Positions 11,099-21,770 of a stretch of 64,000 nucleotides of DNA are shown one piece after another (position 1 is the stretch's first letter; each line of letters begins with the position of its first letter). The stretch is from Guadua angustifolia. Its lineage: Eukaryota > Streptophyta > Magnoliopsida > Poales > Poaceae. Location: assembly GCA_036346375.1 (NCBI GenBank), contig JAYEVE010000816.1, positions 1-64,000 of the forward strand. Direction: 5' to 3'. A program made the position numbers and the translations under genes. The notes below the pieces were generated by a model. The model did no database searches and was not told the origin of the DNA. It was given only the letters and a program-made list of their open reading frames with translations.

Positions 11099-11989
11099 AT
11101 AGCAAGGGTTTCACGTCCTTTGGGTTAGTGCAAAGTTAAGTCTAGGTAATGTAGCGGTTATGTTATGATCTCTCTGCGGCACACCAAAGGAAGTGTGTCA
11201 ATTCTTATTGCACAAAGAGATGATCATTTCTTGTGGGTAAAGGCATGTACACCTCTGCGAGTATAAATCTAATCGATTAGTTCGCCTATGGTCAAAGGCA
11301 CTTGGTAGCGTCATCAAATAGTTAATTGTTTTATTATTTTCAAAATGGGATGATTTTCACCTGTTGTGTCTTGTTTTGGCAAAGATTGTGGTTATGTCAC
11401 AGATTGGCAGGAATTGGTTGATTTGTTATCTGTGAAGGATTGTGAGTATTATTTATACTTTACTTATTTCTTATCAGTCAAACTTGCTTTTACAAATTCT
11501 ATTTCTAAATTATAGCTTGTCTTACAAATTAAATGTTGCTTTATGCAAATTAACCTTAGAAGCTTCATTTGATATTACCTGCATTACTGCACTTGCAAAT
11601 ACCACCTTATATATTGCGGAATACGAAAGTACTCAACCTTACTTATTATGTTGTTTTAGGTGGAAAAGATAGCGAAACTTCGAAGAATATCTTTTTGTCA
11701 CAGAGTTCTGAGGAATTTTAATAATGCGATCTTTCTAGAGATTTATGCCTTGTTAGTTGCCTCGGCATAGATGAGTACACTACAAGATTTTGCTTCTTTT
11801 CTTGCTATATTTAAATACTCGAATTGTAAAATACCATGTATAAATAGCTTTCTCTTTTATATCATGATGTCGATTGTGATTCCAATTGTTGTAAATGTGT
11901 ATACTAGCCACTAATCATGGGACTAATACTGAATGCATATGAGATTCTCATTTTTGCATTGCATTTATGCAAAAATAGAGATCATTACA
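11099..11989 (+). mobile_element. Ty3-gypsy-type LTR, right segment
   Basis: Sequence resumes here after the CACTA element and aligns, inverted, with about 28,800-29,650. Shared landmarks are CTAGGTAATGTA (11,142-11,153), CACACCAAAGGAAGTGTGTC (about 11,180), CTTGTGGGTAAAG (11,232-11,244) and a block near 11,903-11,945 containing CATGGGACTA. The likely end is ...ATCATTACA at about 11,989. What follows is not a primer-binding site, which favours a solo or 3' LTR. The flank beyond leads into the WAK gene. Confidence 0.7.
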
Positions 11990-12336
11990 TCAAACACACC
12001 CTTAGTTTGCTCATCTGGTAAATAATTTGTGCCATTTCCTTTTGATTTACGACTGTAGATGCTATAAGTTAATTAGTAGCGTTTTGCATACGATTAGCAC
12101 CAGGCAGGCACATGCGCGACCCAAAATAACCATGGTGGTAAAACAATTGTAATACACATCACAAAAGTAGCGGCATGTAATGAGCACATGAAACTTATTC
12201 AGAACAAGTCCTCGATCAAGGAACAGGTGCACTACAGGGTAACAGATGGTAATACACATTAAAATAGAAACTTCAAAATAGCCTCACTGGACTATGATAT
12301 GGCGGAGGATCAGCATTGAGAAGTCAATGAAATCAT
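11990..12336 (-). other. 3' flank/UTR of the WAK gene
   Basis: AT-rich, with no open frame of interest. It lies immediately downstream of the WAK stop codon (minus strand) and probably includes its 3' UTR. Confidence 0.5.
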
Positions 12337-15300
12337 TTAGCGTGGTAGCTCAGCAGATGCCATGAACTCTTGCTCCAAGCTGTAGCATCGGATTTGTTGA
12401 GATGCAGCGTTAGCTCGCTCCCCCAAGTTGATAGCCATCGCTGGCTGACAACTAGCTTGAGCTCTTGCACGCTGCAACGGCTGCATCTCTTTATCATTTC
12501 CTTGAGCAACATCGCGTCTGTTTGACATTTCCATTCGCAGAGACTGCAATGCCATCTCCAATTGCTTCATCGTAGGCCTTTCTTCACCTCGGGGCCTCAA
12601 GCACATCTCGGCAAGAGAGGCAACATTGTTTATCTCTTCCTCGGTTGCTTCCTCACGCACTTGAGCAGCAACTATCTGTCTTATTGGCCTTACCTTTTGC
12701 TCCTCGAGAAAATAATTAGCCAAGTTCTGCTTTGTACCAGACTCATTTGTAAAAATGGGCTCCTTCTAAGTAGCTCTAGAAGTACCACACCAAAACTGTA
12801 TCGTCACTCTTCTCATTTAGTTTCCGGTATGACAATACTCTGGATCCAAGTACCCAAGCGTGCCTTGCACATTTGTGACAATATGAGTTTGGTCAATAGA
12901 AACCAGTCTTGAAGCACGAAGTCTGAAACTTTAGCTGTGTAGTTTGCATCGAGGTATATTAGAAGATTTCACATCACGATGGAAGACCGATATTGAAGCT
13001 GCAGAGTGGAGATAACAGAGGGCTCCAGCAGCTTCTGCAGCAATCCTCTTGCAATCATCCCAAGACAAAGGAAATCACTATTTGAACTAGAACGTAAGAT
13101 TTCAAATAATGAACCGTTGGGAGCGAAGTCATACACTAGTAGTGGAACCTCGACTTCAAGGCAACATCAAAAAGTTTTACAATATGCGGTGGTTTATTTG
13201 TGAAAGGATGGCAACTTCATTGATGAATTGATTGATCTCACCTTGCTCAACGACCATAGACTTTTTATGGCCACCACACGTTGATCAGATAAGATACCTT
13301 TGTAGACCATGCCATGCCCTCCGCGACCAAGGATATGTGTGTGATCAAAGTTGTTTGTTGCATTTTCTAGCTCCTTCAAAGAAAATCTTAGTCTTGTCAC
13401 TCAGATTTTCATCGGATGATATTAATTGTTCTAAGAAGACCCTGGTTCTTTCGGAAATACTTTCACGCAATTGCTTCTGGACGTTTTTTCTCCATCTACG
13501 GAATAGAAATGTTCCTGTCAAGCCAAGAAGTAGAATTCCCAAGCCAGCACCAAGCCCGATGGCAATACCTACAACGAATTGATGGTTATGTTGGTCAGTC
13601 TTTTCTTGTTTTGTCATGTTCATGGTGAAATTTTTAGTGTAGTACAGAACTCACCTAATACAAGACCTCTTTGGCTCTTTACCGGAGTACTACACATCTT
13701 TGTTGTTGGATCATACTCCGTTTTATCCGGGCAGCAAGAGTAACCTCCTATAGTGTTATGGCATAATAATCCTCTACAAATGTCTGGTGTAGCGTCGCAC
13801 TCATTAACATCTGCAATCGCATATTAGTATATTAGTACGATGAGAGAGAAATCTATCAAAGGAGAGTGAATGGTGCTGTTCTATCTATTAGATTTGCATG
13901 CTCAGTGTGTATTTTAGAGAGACAACCTTTGCAACCATTTGTGATATATGGATTTCCATCGAAGCCAGGCATGCATTTGCATCGATAACCAATGTAATCA
14001 TCATCTGTTGAGTTGACGCCCAAGCATGTGCTGTTGACACTGACGCATGCATATGTAGAGCTATTCTGCTGCGCCTCTTGGCATGTAAGAAAGGAGACGG
14101 CCCAGTAATAATCTTCAGAGCCTGTAGAATTACTGAAGAGGCTACCTTGGATGTAGCCTGTTGTGACGCCTTTAATACCCATCAGCCCCTCGGTGATATT
14201 TATGTTGGACACGGGAACTTGGTCATCGAAATTGTCATGGAACTGGAGGCTGGAGGTCGTTGCGTTCGTGCAGTTGAGCTGAAATTGTGCCCTCGCAGAA
14301 CAGCCTTTTTCTAGGCCGAATGGGAATGGAACGCTTATGCTCCCACATGATCGGTCGCAATTCGCCTTTTGTGGAAATGGACTGTATCCTGTTTTGAGCG
14401 GAAAATCCATCATTTTAACCATTAACAAATGTGTTATGTTTATAGGGTTGTTGGAACAAAGTCAATAAAAAAAGTTACCTTCATCAGGTGAGCAGCCATC
14501 AAGTACATATGGATTGCCTTGATACCCCGTGTCGCATCGGCACCAGTAACCAGAGAACATCATACCTTGGAACTCTTGGCAGTTGCTGTGGCTGCTCACA
14601 CAAGCATAGTCGGTGCTGTTACGCAAGGCGTCGGCGCATGTGGGTTGATCGGTGATCATCCAAAATAGCGTTATCCTGTTGTTAGTAGCTACGTTGATTC
14701 TGTTAGGATGCTGCGCTTCGCGGCGCTCGTGCGGGACAATCTGCAATGTTTCACTTGGGCAGTAAAATGGGAATGAACAACATCCGGTACCGTTGCCGTC
14801 CATGATCGATTCGCTAGGGCATGTAATCGTACAAACCATGTCCCGGCGCGTGTTGGAGGCAGGCTCACGGATCACGTATGCATCGAAGTCACAGCCAGTG
14901 ACCCGTAGTTCCACCACATCCACGTCAGGCATCCAAGGATTTTTCCATGACACGTTGTACACAGCGACACTGGGTTTCATGGGGATGTCATCGGAGAAGT
15001 CGACGTTGAATCCTATATATGATCGAAAGGAGGGTTTATTATTTCTAACCAAAACAATAAAGAGGGTGACATGTTGAGTAATATTATATATGCAGGAGCG
15101 TAACAAGGATTGAAGCACACAAATGACTGATCAGAGTCACGTACATGTAGTCGGCTACAAACTTCTATGGGATCAATGGGCCATTTTTAGTGGTTGTGTA
15201 GCTCGACCAAGCGGCGGCACATGAGGAAGTTTTTGGCAATCAGAACTCACGAGGGGTTGAACAGATCAGAATCGCCTTTGGCATGCTCCCTCTGGCTACT

Positions 15301-16090
15301 GTTGTCTGTCCCCTTCTTCCTCAAATCTGCCTCTATTCTCTGCTAATCCCTCTTAAATCCTCCTCTATAGTATCGCAATTACCCAAATATTAGTGCTAAT
15401 TTATCTGGAAGTGAAGACTAGTAAGAGTCAGTAGGGCGCACGAATGCCTAGATTAACTGAAGCGCGCAAAAATACAAAGAGAACAGCGCCCAGGACTAAA
15501 ACACAAGAACATTTTCTAATTAATTATAAACACTCAAAATATGATTTGACTAGATCGATCGGTGAGATAACATGCATATATCCTAGGATTTTTTTACAGT
15601 TTGTGTTGGTTTAGTGAGATAATATGTCTTGGTTTGTCCGTTGGGATTGTCGAACTTCGGTTTTTTATTTATTTTTTCCATCTGAAAGCGGACATCGTAC
15701 GTTAATCTTCTTAATTCAAAGACTAAAAAAATGCAGATGAATTGTAGCCGGTAGGTCCTTCTTACCCGATGTAGAAGAACCAATCGTCGTTCCGTCCACG
15801 ACCTGGGTGACGCCGTCACGGAGGAAGAGACTTGGGGGCTCCGTGGCGTTGCTGCAGATGAGCTCGAAGTCGGGGGCCCGGAAGCAGTTGGGGCCGACGC
15901 CGAAGGGGTAGTCGAAGGTTACTCCGCCACATCTCCTTGTACAGCCGGCGAGCGAGGTGGCAGAGGGAAGAGTCCCATTGCCATCTCGACCTGTTAGGAC
16001 GCCGGATGCTTGCACCGTTGGAGCACCTGTACACGCAAATTGTAGGAGCAGCAGACAAATCAGTGCCGCCACATCAAGGAAGCCCATCAT
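12337..16090 (-). pseudogene. Wall-associated receptor kinase (WAK), five exons, kinase exon frameshifted
   Basis: WAKs span the plasma membrane, bind cell-wall pectin outside and signal through a Ser/Thr kinase inside. Exons by eye, all with GT-AG borders: 15,766-16,090 (signal peptide plus galacturonan-binding block, CGGVTFDYPFGVGPNC); 14,479-15,012 (rest of that domain, CxxxNSTDYACVS EGF-like segment); 13,927-14,388 (second Cys-rich block, CDRSCGSISVPFPFG, EGF); 13,655-13,810 (EGF_CA, DVNECDATPDICRG); 12,337-13,568 (membrane span, juxtamembrane, kinase, tail ending LEQEFMASAELPR). Splice phases agree at all four junctions. Exons 1-4 and the membrane span are open. Near 13,380 two bases (TC) are missing relative to the upstream partial copies. 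Further indels lie between about 12,750 and 13,190, although an FHRDVKSSN motif is still readable. Without repair, translation would stop at 13,345 after 566 residues. An assembly error is the main alternative to a true pseudogene. Confidence 0.85.
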
Positions 16091-17017
16091 CCCCGCCGGA
16101 CCGGCAGTATTGCAACTACTACTGCACGAGCTAGTGTGAAAGTCTAGCCCCTGAAATTAACTTGAGAAGTTTCAATCGATGCTTAGACCATGCAAGCATA
16201 GTTTTGGAGAAAGCATATACTATATAATATAGCTAGCAGCCTAGCACATGTGTATATGTATATACAATACAGCATCGTAATATAACTGTGTGGGGAAAGA
16301 AAGAAAGACAAGTAACACGTCTTGCTATCTCCGCTTTTTCGATCCAATTGGCTTCGGTGACTATTGCCGGCCACCCCTCCCCTTGGGTTCATCGCTTCAC
16401 CGTGGACGGTGCCAGTGTGCCCTCCATCTCCATCCCCGCCGCTTCCTCCAACTCTTCGCCGTCTTCCCTCGTTTAGTCGATGGATGCCAAGCGTGTTCGT
16501 CTTCTCCATCCATCCTTGGTAACTTCTCTTGCGCCTCCTCTTCTCGTTGCCTCCGGATCATGTCCTTTAGTAAGGTGTCTGTGCGTTGTAACAGCATCCC
16601 AAATAAAACATTTGGAGGTAATAAAGGAATCAGCACACGAATCTAAATCTGGACTGCTAGAAGGATTTTTCATTAGGAGTATAATATTTTCATCTCACAT
16701 AAAAGGCTCTTCATGTAAAGAAAGGGACTTAAAAGTAGCAGTTAGTGCTTGACTAAAAGAAGAAAAATTGTGCATATAAGAATAAGAAAGAACATAATCT
16801 TACACATATTTTTCTTGGTTTGAATTGATATAGATCGTGAGTACATATTTCCGCAAGTTTACAGAGACAACGAACTTCGAATCAATATAAAACCCATATG
16901 AATGTAATAATCATGCATGGATCGATTTGATGGTTCCCCTGAATCATACGTAATAACACAAACACATGGTATAAGTGTCAATGACGTTTGAATAGAACTT
17001 AATTACTAAAAAACCTC
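16091..17017. other. Upstream region of the WAK gene, no gene seen
   Basis: AT-rich sequence with a GC- and CT-rich island at about 16,320-16,560. Short open frames on both strands in the island have biased composition and no recognisable domain. The WAK promoter is probably included, but I see no convincing TATA box at the expected distance. Confidence 0.4.
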
Positions 17018-17143
17018 AGTTAAGATACCTTTGTAGACCATGCCATGCCCTTCACGACCAAGGATATGTGTGATCAAAGTTGTTTGCTGCCTTTTCTAGC
17101 TCCTTCAAAGAGAAGATCATAGTCTTGTCACTCGCATCTGGGT
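17018..17143 (-). pseudogene. Partial WAK copy A (start of kinase domain)
   Basis: About 125 bp closely matching 13,286-13,410 of the WAK gene and covering the juxtamembrane/kinase start (SDKTMIFSLKEL region through the glycine loop). It keeps the two bases missing from the main gene near 13,380, so it reads in frame there. It ends abruptly where it loses similarity at about 17,143. Confidence 0.85.
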
Positions 17144-17189
17144 ATGTATGAGTCGATGACGTATGAATAGGACTCACTGAAAAACCTCA

Positions 17190-17524
17190 GGTTAGATATC
17201 TTCGTAGACCATGCCATACCCTTCCTGACCAAGGATATGTGTGTGATCAAAGTTGTTTGTTGTCTTTTCTAGCTCCTCCATAGAGAAAATCATTGTCCTA
17301 TCACTCGCATTTTCATCGGATGATACGGCTGGTTCTTTCGGAAATACTTTCTACGCAAGCGCTTCTGAACGTATTTAATCCATCAACAGAATAGAAATGT
17401 TGCTGTCAAGCCAAGACGTAGAATTCCCAAACCAGCACCAAGCTTGATGGCAATACCTATAATGAATTGATGGTTACTTGTTTTGTCATGTTCATGGTGA
17501 AAATTTTTAGTGGAGTACAGAACT
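17190..17524 (-). pseudogene. Partial WAK copy B (membrane span to kinase start), cut by a CACTA end
   Basis: This matches 13,286-13,655 of the WAK gene, from the kinase glycine loop back through the membrane span and intron 4 to the exon-4 donor. The homology stops at GAACT|CACTACAAG, where a CACTA terminus begins at 17,525. Copies A and B share the preceding AAAAACCTCAG sequence, so they arose as a tandem duplication. Each has its own indels. Confidence 0.85.
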
Positions 17525-18368
17525 CACTACAAGAAAATGACAATTTTTCGTCGGCCACGATGTTTTCGTTGGTTTTACACAAGCCGACGACAATAATATT
17601 ATATTTTCGTCGGCCCACGATGTTTTCGTCGGCTTTACACAAGCTGACGACAATAATATTATATTTTCGTCGGTCTAAGTCAAGCCGATAAAAATATATT
17701 TATTTTCGTCGGCTAAAGCCAACAATAAGCGAAAATAAATCTTTTCGTCGATGCATTTGCGGAAAGCGAAAATAGTTGTTATACTGGCGGCGTTGAATTT
17801 CAAATTGTTTTAAATCGGCTTTTACGGCGGCGAAAACTTTCAACCCATTCGTCTTATGCCGCGTGGCGGGAAGAACTATTTTTGTCGACCACGGCGGCGA
17901 AAAAAACCTAACCCTGCCACGTAGGAATTGCTTTCGTCGGCCAGACTAGCCGACGAAAATAAGGCGTAATAAGCCCCGTGGCCGTCCCTCGCGTAGACAT
18001 TCGCTCGCGTTGCGCCGCCTCGATTGATCGTGCTGCGCTGCCTCCTCGCCGCCGCTTTGTCGTCCGTCTGCTGCCGCTTGCCCAGCGCGTGCGATCCACC
18101 GGTGCTTGTCCTGCCGCTTCGCCCCAGCGCCGCACACATCCACCGCGCCCATCGGCCCTCACCCTTGCCGCTGCCGCTGTCCACCTGCGTGCCACTATTC
18201 GCCGCCCTCCCGTGGCGGCACCGCCCATAACCTCGCGCCACGCCGCCGCCTCCCCACGCCCCGTCTTTGTCTCCTCGCCCATGCGCGCCGTCCGCCGCGC
18301 CTCCCCGTCGCCGCCCGTAAAGCAAGGTGAGTTTTTCGTTGTTGTTTTTCGTTGTTGTTTTCCGGTTG
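17525..18368 (+). mobile_element. CACTA element, one terminal fragment
   Basis: It begins CACTACAAGAAAATGACAAT, a classic plant CACTA terminus. Subterminal repeats of a CGTCGGCTTTACACAAGCCGACGA type follow (17,545-17,720) and then a GC-rich leader (about 17,960-18,320) ending in a splice-donor-like AAGGTGAGTTTTTCG at 18,323-18,340. At about 18,368 it switches abruptly to a gypsy protease region on the opposite strand. The other terminus (TTTCTTGTAGTG) was not found in the window. It is a different family from the element at 362. Confidence 0.75.
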
Positions 18369-19760
18369 TTTACTATTTCAATGCGGACCTCAGGACAAAT
18401 TTCGGTTGATTTCATAGTAGCTCCAGGGGAGTAGATCATCATTTTTGTGGAAAGAAGATCAGTTTTGATGTTGTGTTGTTCAATAAACTTTTTAGAAATA
18501 AAAGAATGCAAAGCTCCAGAATCAAATAATACAAAGGTAGGTACTGAGTGGACAGGAAACGTACCCAACACCACGTCGGGCGTGTCATTTGCTTCTTCGA
18601 CGGTCACATGATGAAGGCGACCGCTATTGGCACCCTGAATTGGAGTAGAAGTCAATTTCTGAGCTTGTGAACCTCCAGATTTGTAAGGTTGACTTGGGGG
18701 TCGCTGAGGTGTTCCCTGAGTTGGTTGACGAAATGGAGCCTGATTCTTTTTGGGGCAAGCATTGGCAAAATGCCCAAGTTCATTGCAGCGATAGCAAGTG
18801 ACATTGGCCGCCTGGTTTGGAATTCCAGATGGCCTTCCACTGACATTATTAGTTGTACGAACAGGAAAAGATTGAGGTCGAGGGGCTTGATTTTGACGCC
18901 TTTGTGGTTGATTCGGAGCAGAGGGTCGGTAATTGGATGGCTGTCCAGTACGAGGCCTTGAAGGAACAGTATTTTCATACTTTCGTGCCATCCACTTTCT
19001 TTTTCGACTTTCCATGACAGCCCGAGTGCTGTACTCGGCTCGGATGGCCTTGTCTACAAGAGTTTGGAAATCATAGATATCATGGACAACAAGGGTCCAC
19101 TTGATTTCTTCATTGAGGTTGTCTCGGAAACGTTCAATCTTATGTGCTTCAGAGGTAATCTCAGATGTAGCATAACGAGCTAGATAATTAAAGCGATGAA
19201 GATACTCCATCACTGACATATTTCCCTGACGGAGATCAAGGAATTCCGCCTTTTAAGATCCACGAGGCTTGCGGGATATGAGCTTCTGGCTTCCTTAAAA
19301 TTGTCGGTAATGACCTGGCCCTCAGGAATCATCGCCTGATGGCTTTCCCACCATGCTGCTGCAGCTCCTTGCAGCTGGTGAGATGCATACAACACTTTTT
19401 CCCGGTCGTCACACTATGCGATGATTAGCTTGCTCTCTATGGTGCGGAGCCAATCATCGGCATCGAGAGGATCCAATGAAGTTGAAAATGTGGGAAGCCG
19501 AGTCCTCAAAAACTGGCCCAACTGGGATTGAGAAGTGACATCACCATTCCACCCCTGGTGACAGCTGCACCAAGGTTGGCGGTGTTTTGAACAAGTTGTT
19601 GGAGTAGGAGTGTGTTTGTTGGACATCCTGGCTCATTGCCAGGACTTGAGCCATAGTCGGAGGTCACGGCAATTGCTCTTTAGGGACGATTCATGCTGAT
19701 TTTGTGGAGGAGGTGGCGGTGTTTCATGGCGAATGTTGCGTCGACAAGAAGACACTCTGG
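18369..19760 (-). pseudogene. Ty3-gypsy gag and aspartic protease, truncated
   Basis: Read on the minus strand, gag begins near 19,660 with a capsid-like region (LYASHQLQGAAAAWWESHQ; MSVMEYLHRFNYLARYATSE; RFRDNLNEEIKW), typical of plant Ty3-gypsy chromovirus-like elements. A basic, Pro/Gln-rich linker follows, then a CCHC zinc knuckle (CYRCNELGHFANACPKK, about 18,735-18,785) and the protease active site (LFDSGALHSFIS, about 18,500-18,540). Gag packages the RNA and the protease matures the polyprotein. Frameshifts occur near 19,230 and 19,400. The frame is lost at about 18,368, just past the protease TEICPEVRIEI motif, where a CACTA end is joined. Reverse transcriptase and integrase are absent. 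Confidence 0.85.
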
Positions 19761-19835
19761 CAACTAGGTGCTACGGATTTGGTTGGGCTGGGGTTGTAAG
19801 GCTATCTCTTATAGGCTGAGAGACTTGTGTGGTTT
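19761..19835 (-). other. Gypsy leader remnant left of the MULE
   Basis: A short stretch of 5' leader just upstream of gag on the minus strand. It includes the left copy of the MULE target duplication (TGTGTGGTTT, 19,826-19,835). The leader resumes at 28,203 on the other side of the MULE. Confidence 0.55.
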
Positions 19836-20046
19836 GAATTTTTTTTAAAATAATATTATTTTTATCCAAATTTACAAAAATAATACGTCGAAAATAAAAA
19901 TTGCAAAACTACCCCTCTATCGCCAGTCCATTTGGCGACAAAGGGTTTGTCGCCATTTTAAATGGCGAATATCTCTCTGTCGCCATTTCATTTGGCGACA
20001 GAGAGCCTGTCGTTGCAGTTCTCTGTCGCCAAATGAAATGGCGACA
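19836..20046 (+). repeat. MULE left terminal inverted repeat
   Basis: It pairs with 27,983-28,192. It starts GAATTTTTTTTAAAATAATA and contains nested palindromes built on GTCGCCATTTCATTTGGCGA, so each end can fold by itself. Confidence 0.9.
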
Positions 20047-20730
20047 ATTTTAAATAATGTAAGTTGTGTGGAAAATTACAGAAAATAATAGGGCCACAAA
20101 TTAGTAACCTTACCCTTATGCGCTATGTAGCTCTCGATGAAAAACTACCCTCTCTAACTTGTGAAAAATTGAGTGCAACTCACATGACCTTCACGATATG
20201 GTGAAGCCCTCCGTACTCCCTCAGATTCGAAAATATAGGCGTATTAGAATTGAAATAGTCTTTTGAAGTAAACTTTGGCCTTTAATTTGTGTTATAATAT
20301 ATTATGAATTATTCTGAAACAAACAATAATTGAAAGATCGGTGAAATATGAATCAATTGATACATCTTTTGTAAATTAAATATGCACATAATTTAACTAA
20401 TTATTGGTCAAAATTTGAGCTAATGAATAATGCAAATTTCGTTGTTCTTCATTATCTTTGATGACAAATTTCACGAGAAATCATATTAAAACAGTGAATA
20501 CATCATTTATATTAGAAAGCGTAATAAGTATGTGAACAATATGAGCGATACTGAAACCACAGACCATAAATAATTAGACAAATGACATTCCATAAATATG
20601 ATAAAGGTCCAATATTCCATAAGTACATAACATATGATAAAATGATACTACGAAATAAGTTACATAATACTACGGAAATAAGATATTCTGAGAAAATAAC
20701 ATAGTCCATACACTTTATTACAACTTAAAA
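20047..20730. other. AT-rich MULE interior, possible Stowaway-like MITE remnant
   Basis: No gene is seen. At about 20,212-20,260 the sequence TACTCCCTCAGATTCGAAAA followed by TATAGGCGTATT resembles the terminus of a grass Stowaway MITE. The matching second terminus is not evident, so this is at most a truncated copy. Confidence 0.35.
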
Positions 20731-21331
20731 TTAGGGCCGGGCATAACAACATCTCTTGGGTGCATCGAGGCCATTTCCTTTCGCCCATGCCTCTGGTGGG
20801 GCTTCTCTGGCATGACGTGCCCTCTCTCGCTTCCTCTCTCTTTCGGCCTCCTTCTCCTCTGCTTCCTTCCTATGTGCCTCCTCGCGTGCGGCGTCACGCT
20901 GCTGTTGAAGCTGCCGCTGGAAGTCGTAATCTCGATTGGCTTGATCCAGGAGCCTTTGGTCCTCGGGGTTGATTTCCTCGTCGAGCCACTTCTCAAATTC
21001 ACACAGTGGCGGAGGCGATTGCATGAAACTTAAATTAGCATAGTTTTATGTACTAATATTACGAAACATGTATAATTGTTACCAGCTGCCGAGTCCTGAG
21101 GCTCTTCTCCGGCAGGTCGAAGGCGTAGTTGCGGCACATCCAATACCTCCTCTTCCATGTTGGAGTTTCCCAAGAGTGGATAAGCCTGCAAGGATCTCCG
21201 CACAGACACATCGGTGGAACATCCCCGATAGGTACGAGGAGGTCCTGGTACACAATGTTGCGTGGCCACGCCGAAATGCCTGCCTCTTCCTTCGCCTTCC
21301 CCTTTCCCTTTCCACTTGCACGCCTCGGCAT
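20731..21331 (-). CDS. GRF-type zinc-finger protein carried by the MULE
   Basis: Two coding blocks occur on the minus strand, 21,083-21,331 and 20,731-about 21,028, with a probable intron between them (donor G|GTAAC at 21,082; acceptor AAG at about 21,029). The first block begins MPRRASGKGKGKAKEEAG and carries CLCGDPC and RRYWMC. The second has CEFEKWLDEEI followed by a long Arg/Glu-rich coiled-coil tail. CxCG...RRYWxC...CxFxxWxD is the GRF zinc-finger pattern, a nucleic-acid-binding fold also found in topoisomerase III and APE2. I chose the ATG at 21,331 because an upstream in-frame ATG (21,433) lies only about 8 bases from the TATA box. The two blocks do not join in frame with the splice sites I picked, so an indel or another border is likely. 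Role in the element unknown. Confidence 0.6.
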
Positions 21332-21440
21332 GTTCGGCTGATCCTCTACTTCTTTTCTCTTTTCTCTCAGTTCACCCTTTCCTCGTGGTCTCGCTCTGTG
21401 GGAAGGAAGGCAGGCGGGTGGTGTAAAGGGCAATTATCGC

Positions 21441-21450
21441 CCTTATATAG
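21441..21450 (-). promoter_or_regulatory. TATA box of the GRF gene
   Basis: CTATATAAGG on the minus strand lies about 110 bases before the chosen ATG and just downstream of four tandem repeats. Transcription would start near 21,415. Confidence 0.6.
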
Positions 21451-21505
21451 GGCCGCTAACACCAGTGCTCTGAAAAGGCGGGCTGCAGCGTGTTGTCATT
21501 TCATG

Positions 21506-21770
21506 GCGTGTTGTCGTGTCGGCTGATAAAACTGCTAGCGATGTAGTCACATCCGTTGAAAAAAGGCATTGCGTGTGTTGTCGTGTCGACTGGTAAAGCC
21601 GCTAGCGATGAGTAGTCTGTCGCGTTGAGAAAACATTGCGTGTGTTGTCGTGTCGACTGGTAAAATTGCTAGCGTGAGTAGTCTGTCATATTGGAAAAGC
21701 TATTGCGTGTGTTGTCGTGTCAGCCTGGTAAAACTACTAGCAGTGAGTAGTCACATCGTATTGAAAAAAT
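21506..21770 (-). repeat. Four tandem repeats of about 66 bp upstream of the GRF gene
   Basis: Each unit contains GCGTGTGTTGTCGTGTCGAC, TGGTAAA, GCTAGCG and GAGTAGTC, with starts near 21,506, 21,571, 21,638 and 21,704. They lie 55-320 bp upstream of the TATA box of the GRF gene and could be its upstream control region. Confidence 0.85.

Noticed and set aside
12562..12912. Plus-strand open frame opposite the WAK kinase C-terminus
   Set aside because: Shadow of the real minus-strand coding sequence.
17908..18409. Several overlapping GC-rich open frames on both strands
   Set aside because: All fall in the GC-rich leader of a CACTA end. Lack of stops is due to composition, and the minus-strand frame only becomes protein-like beyond 18,368, where it is gypsy protease.
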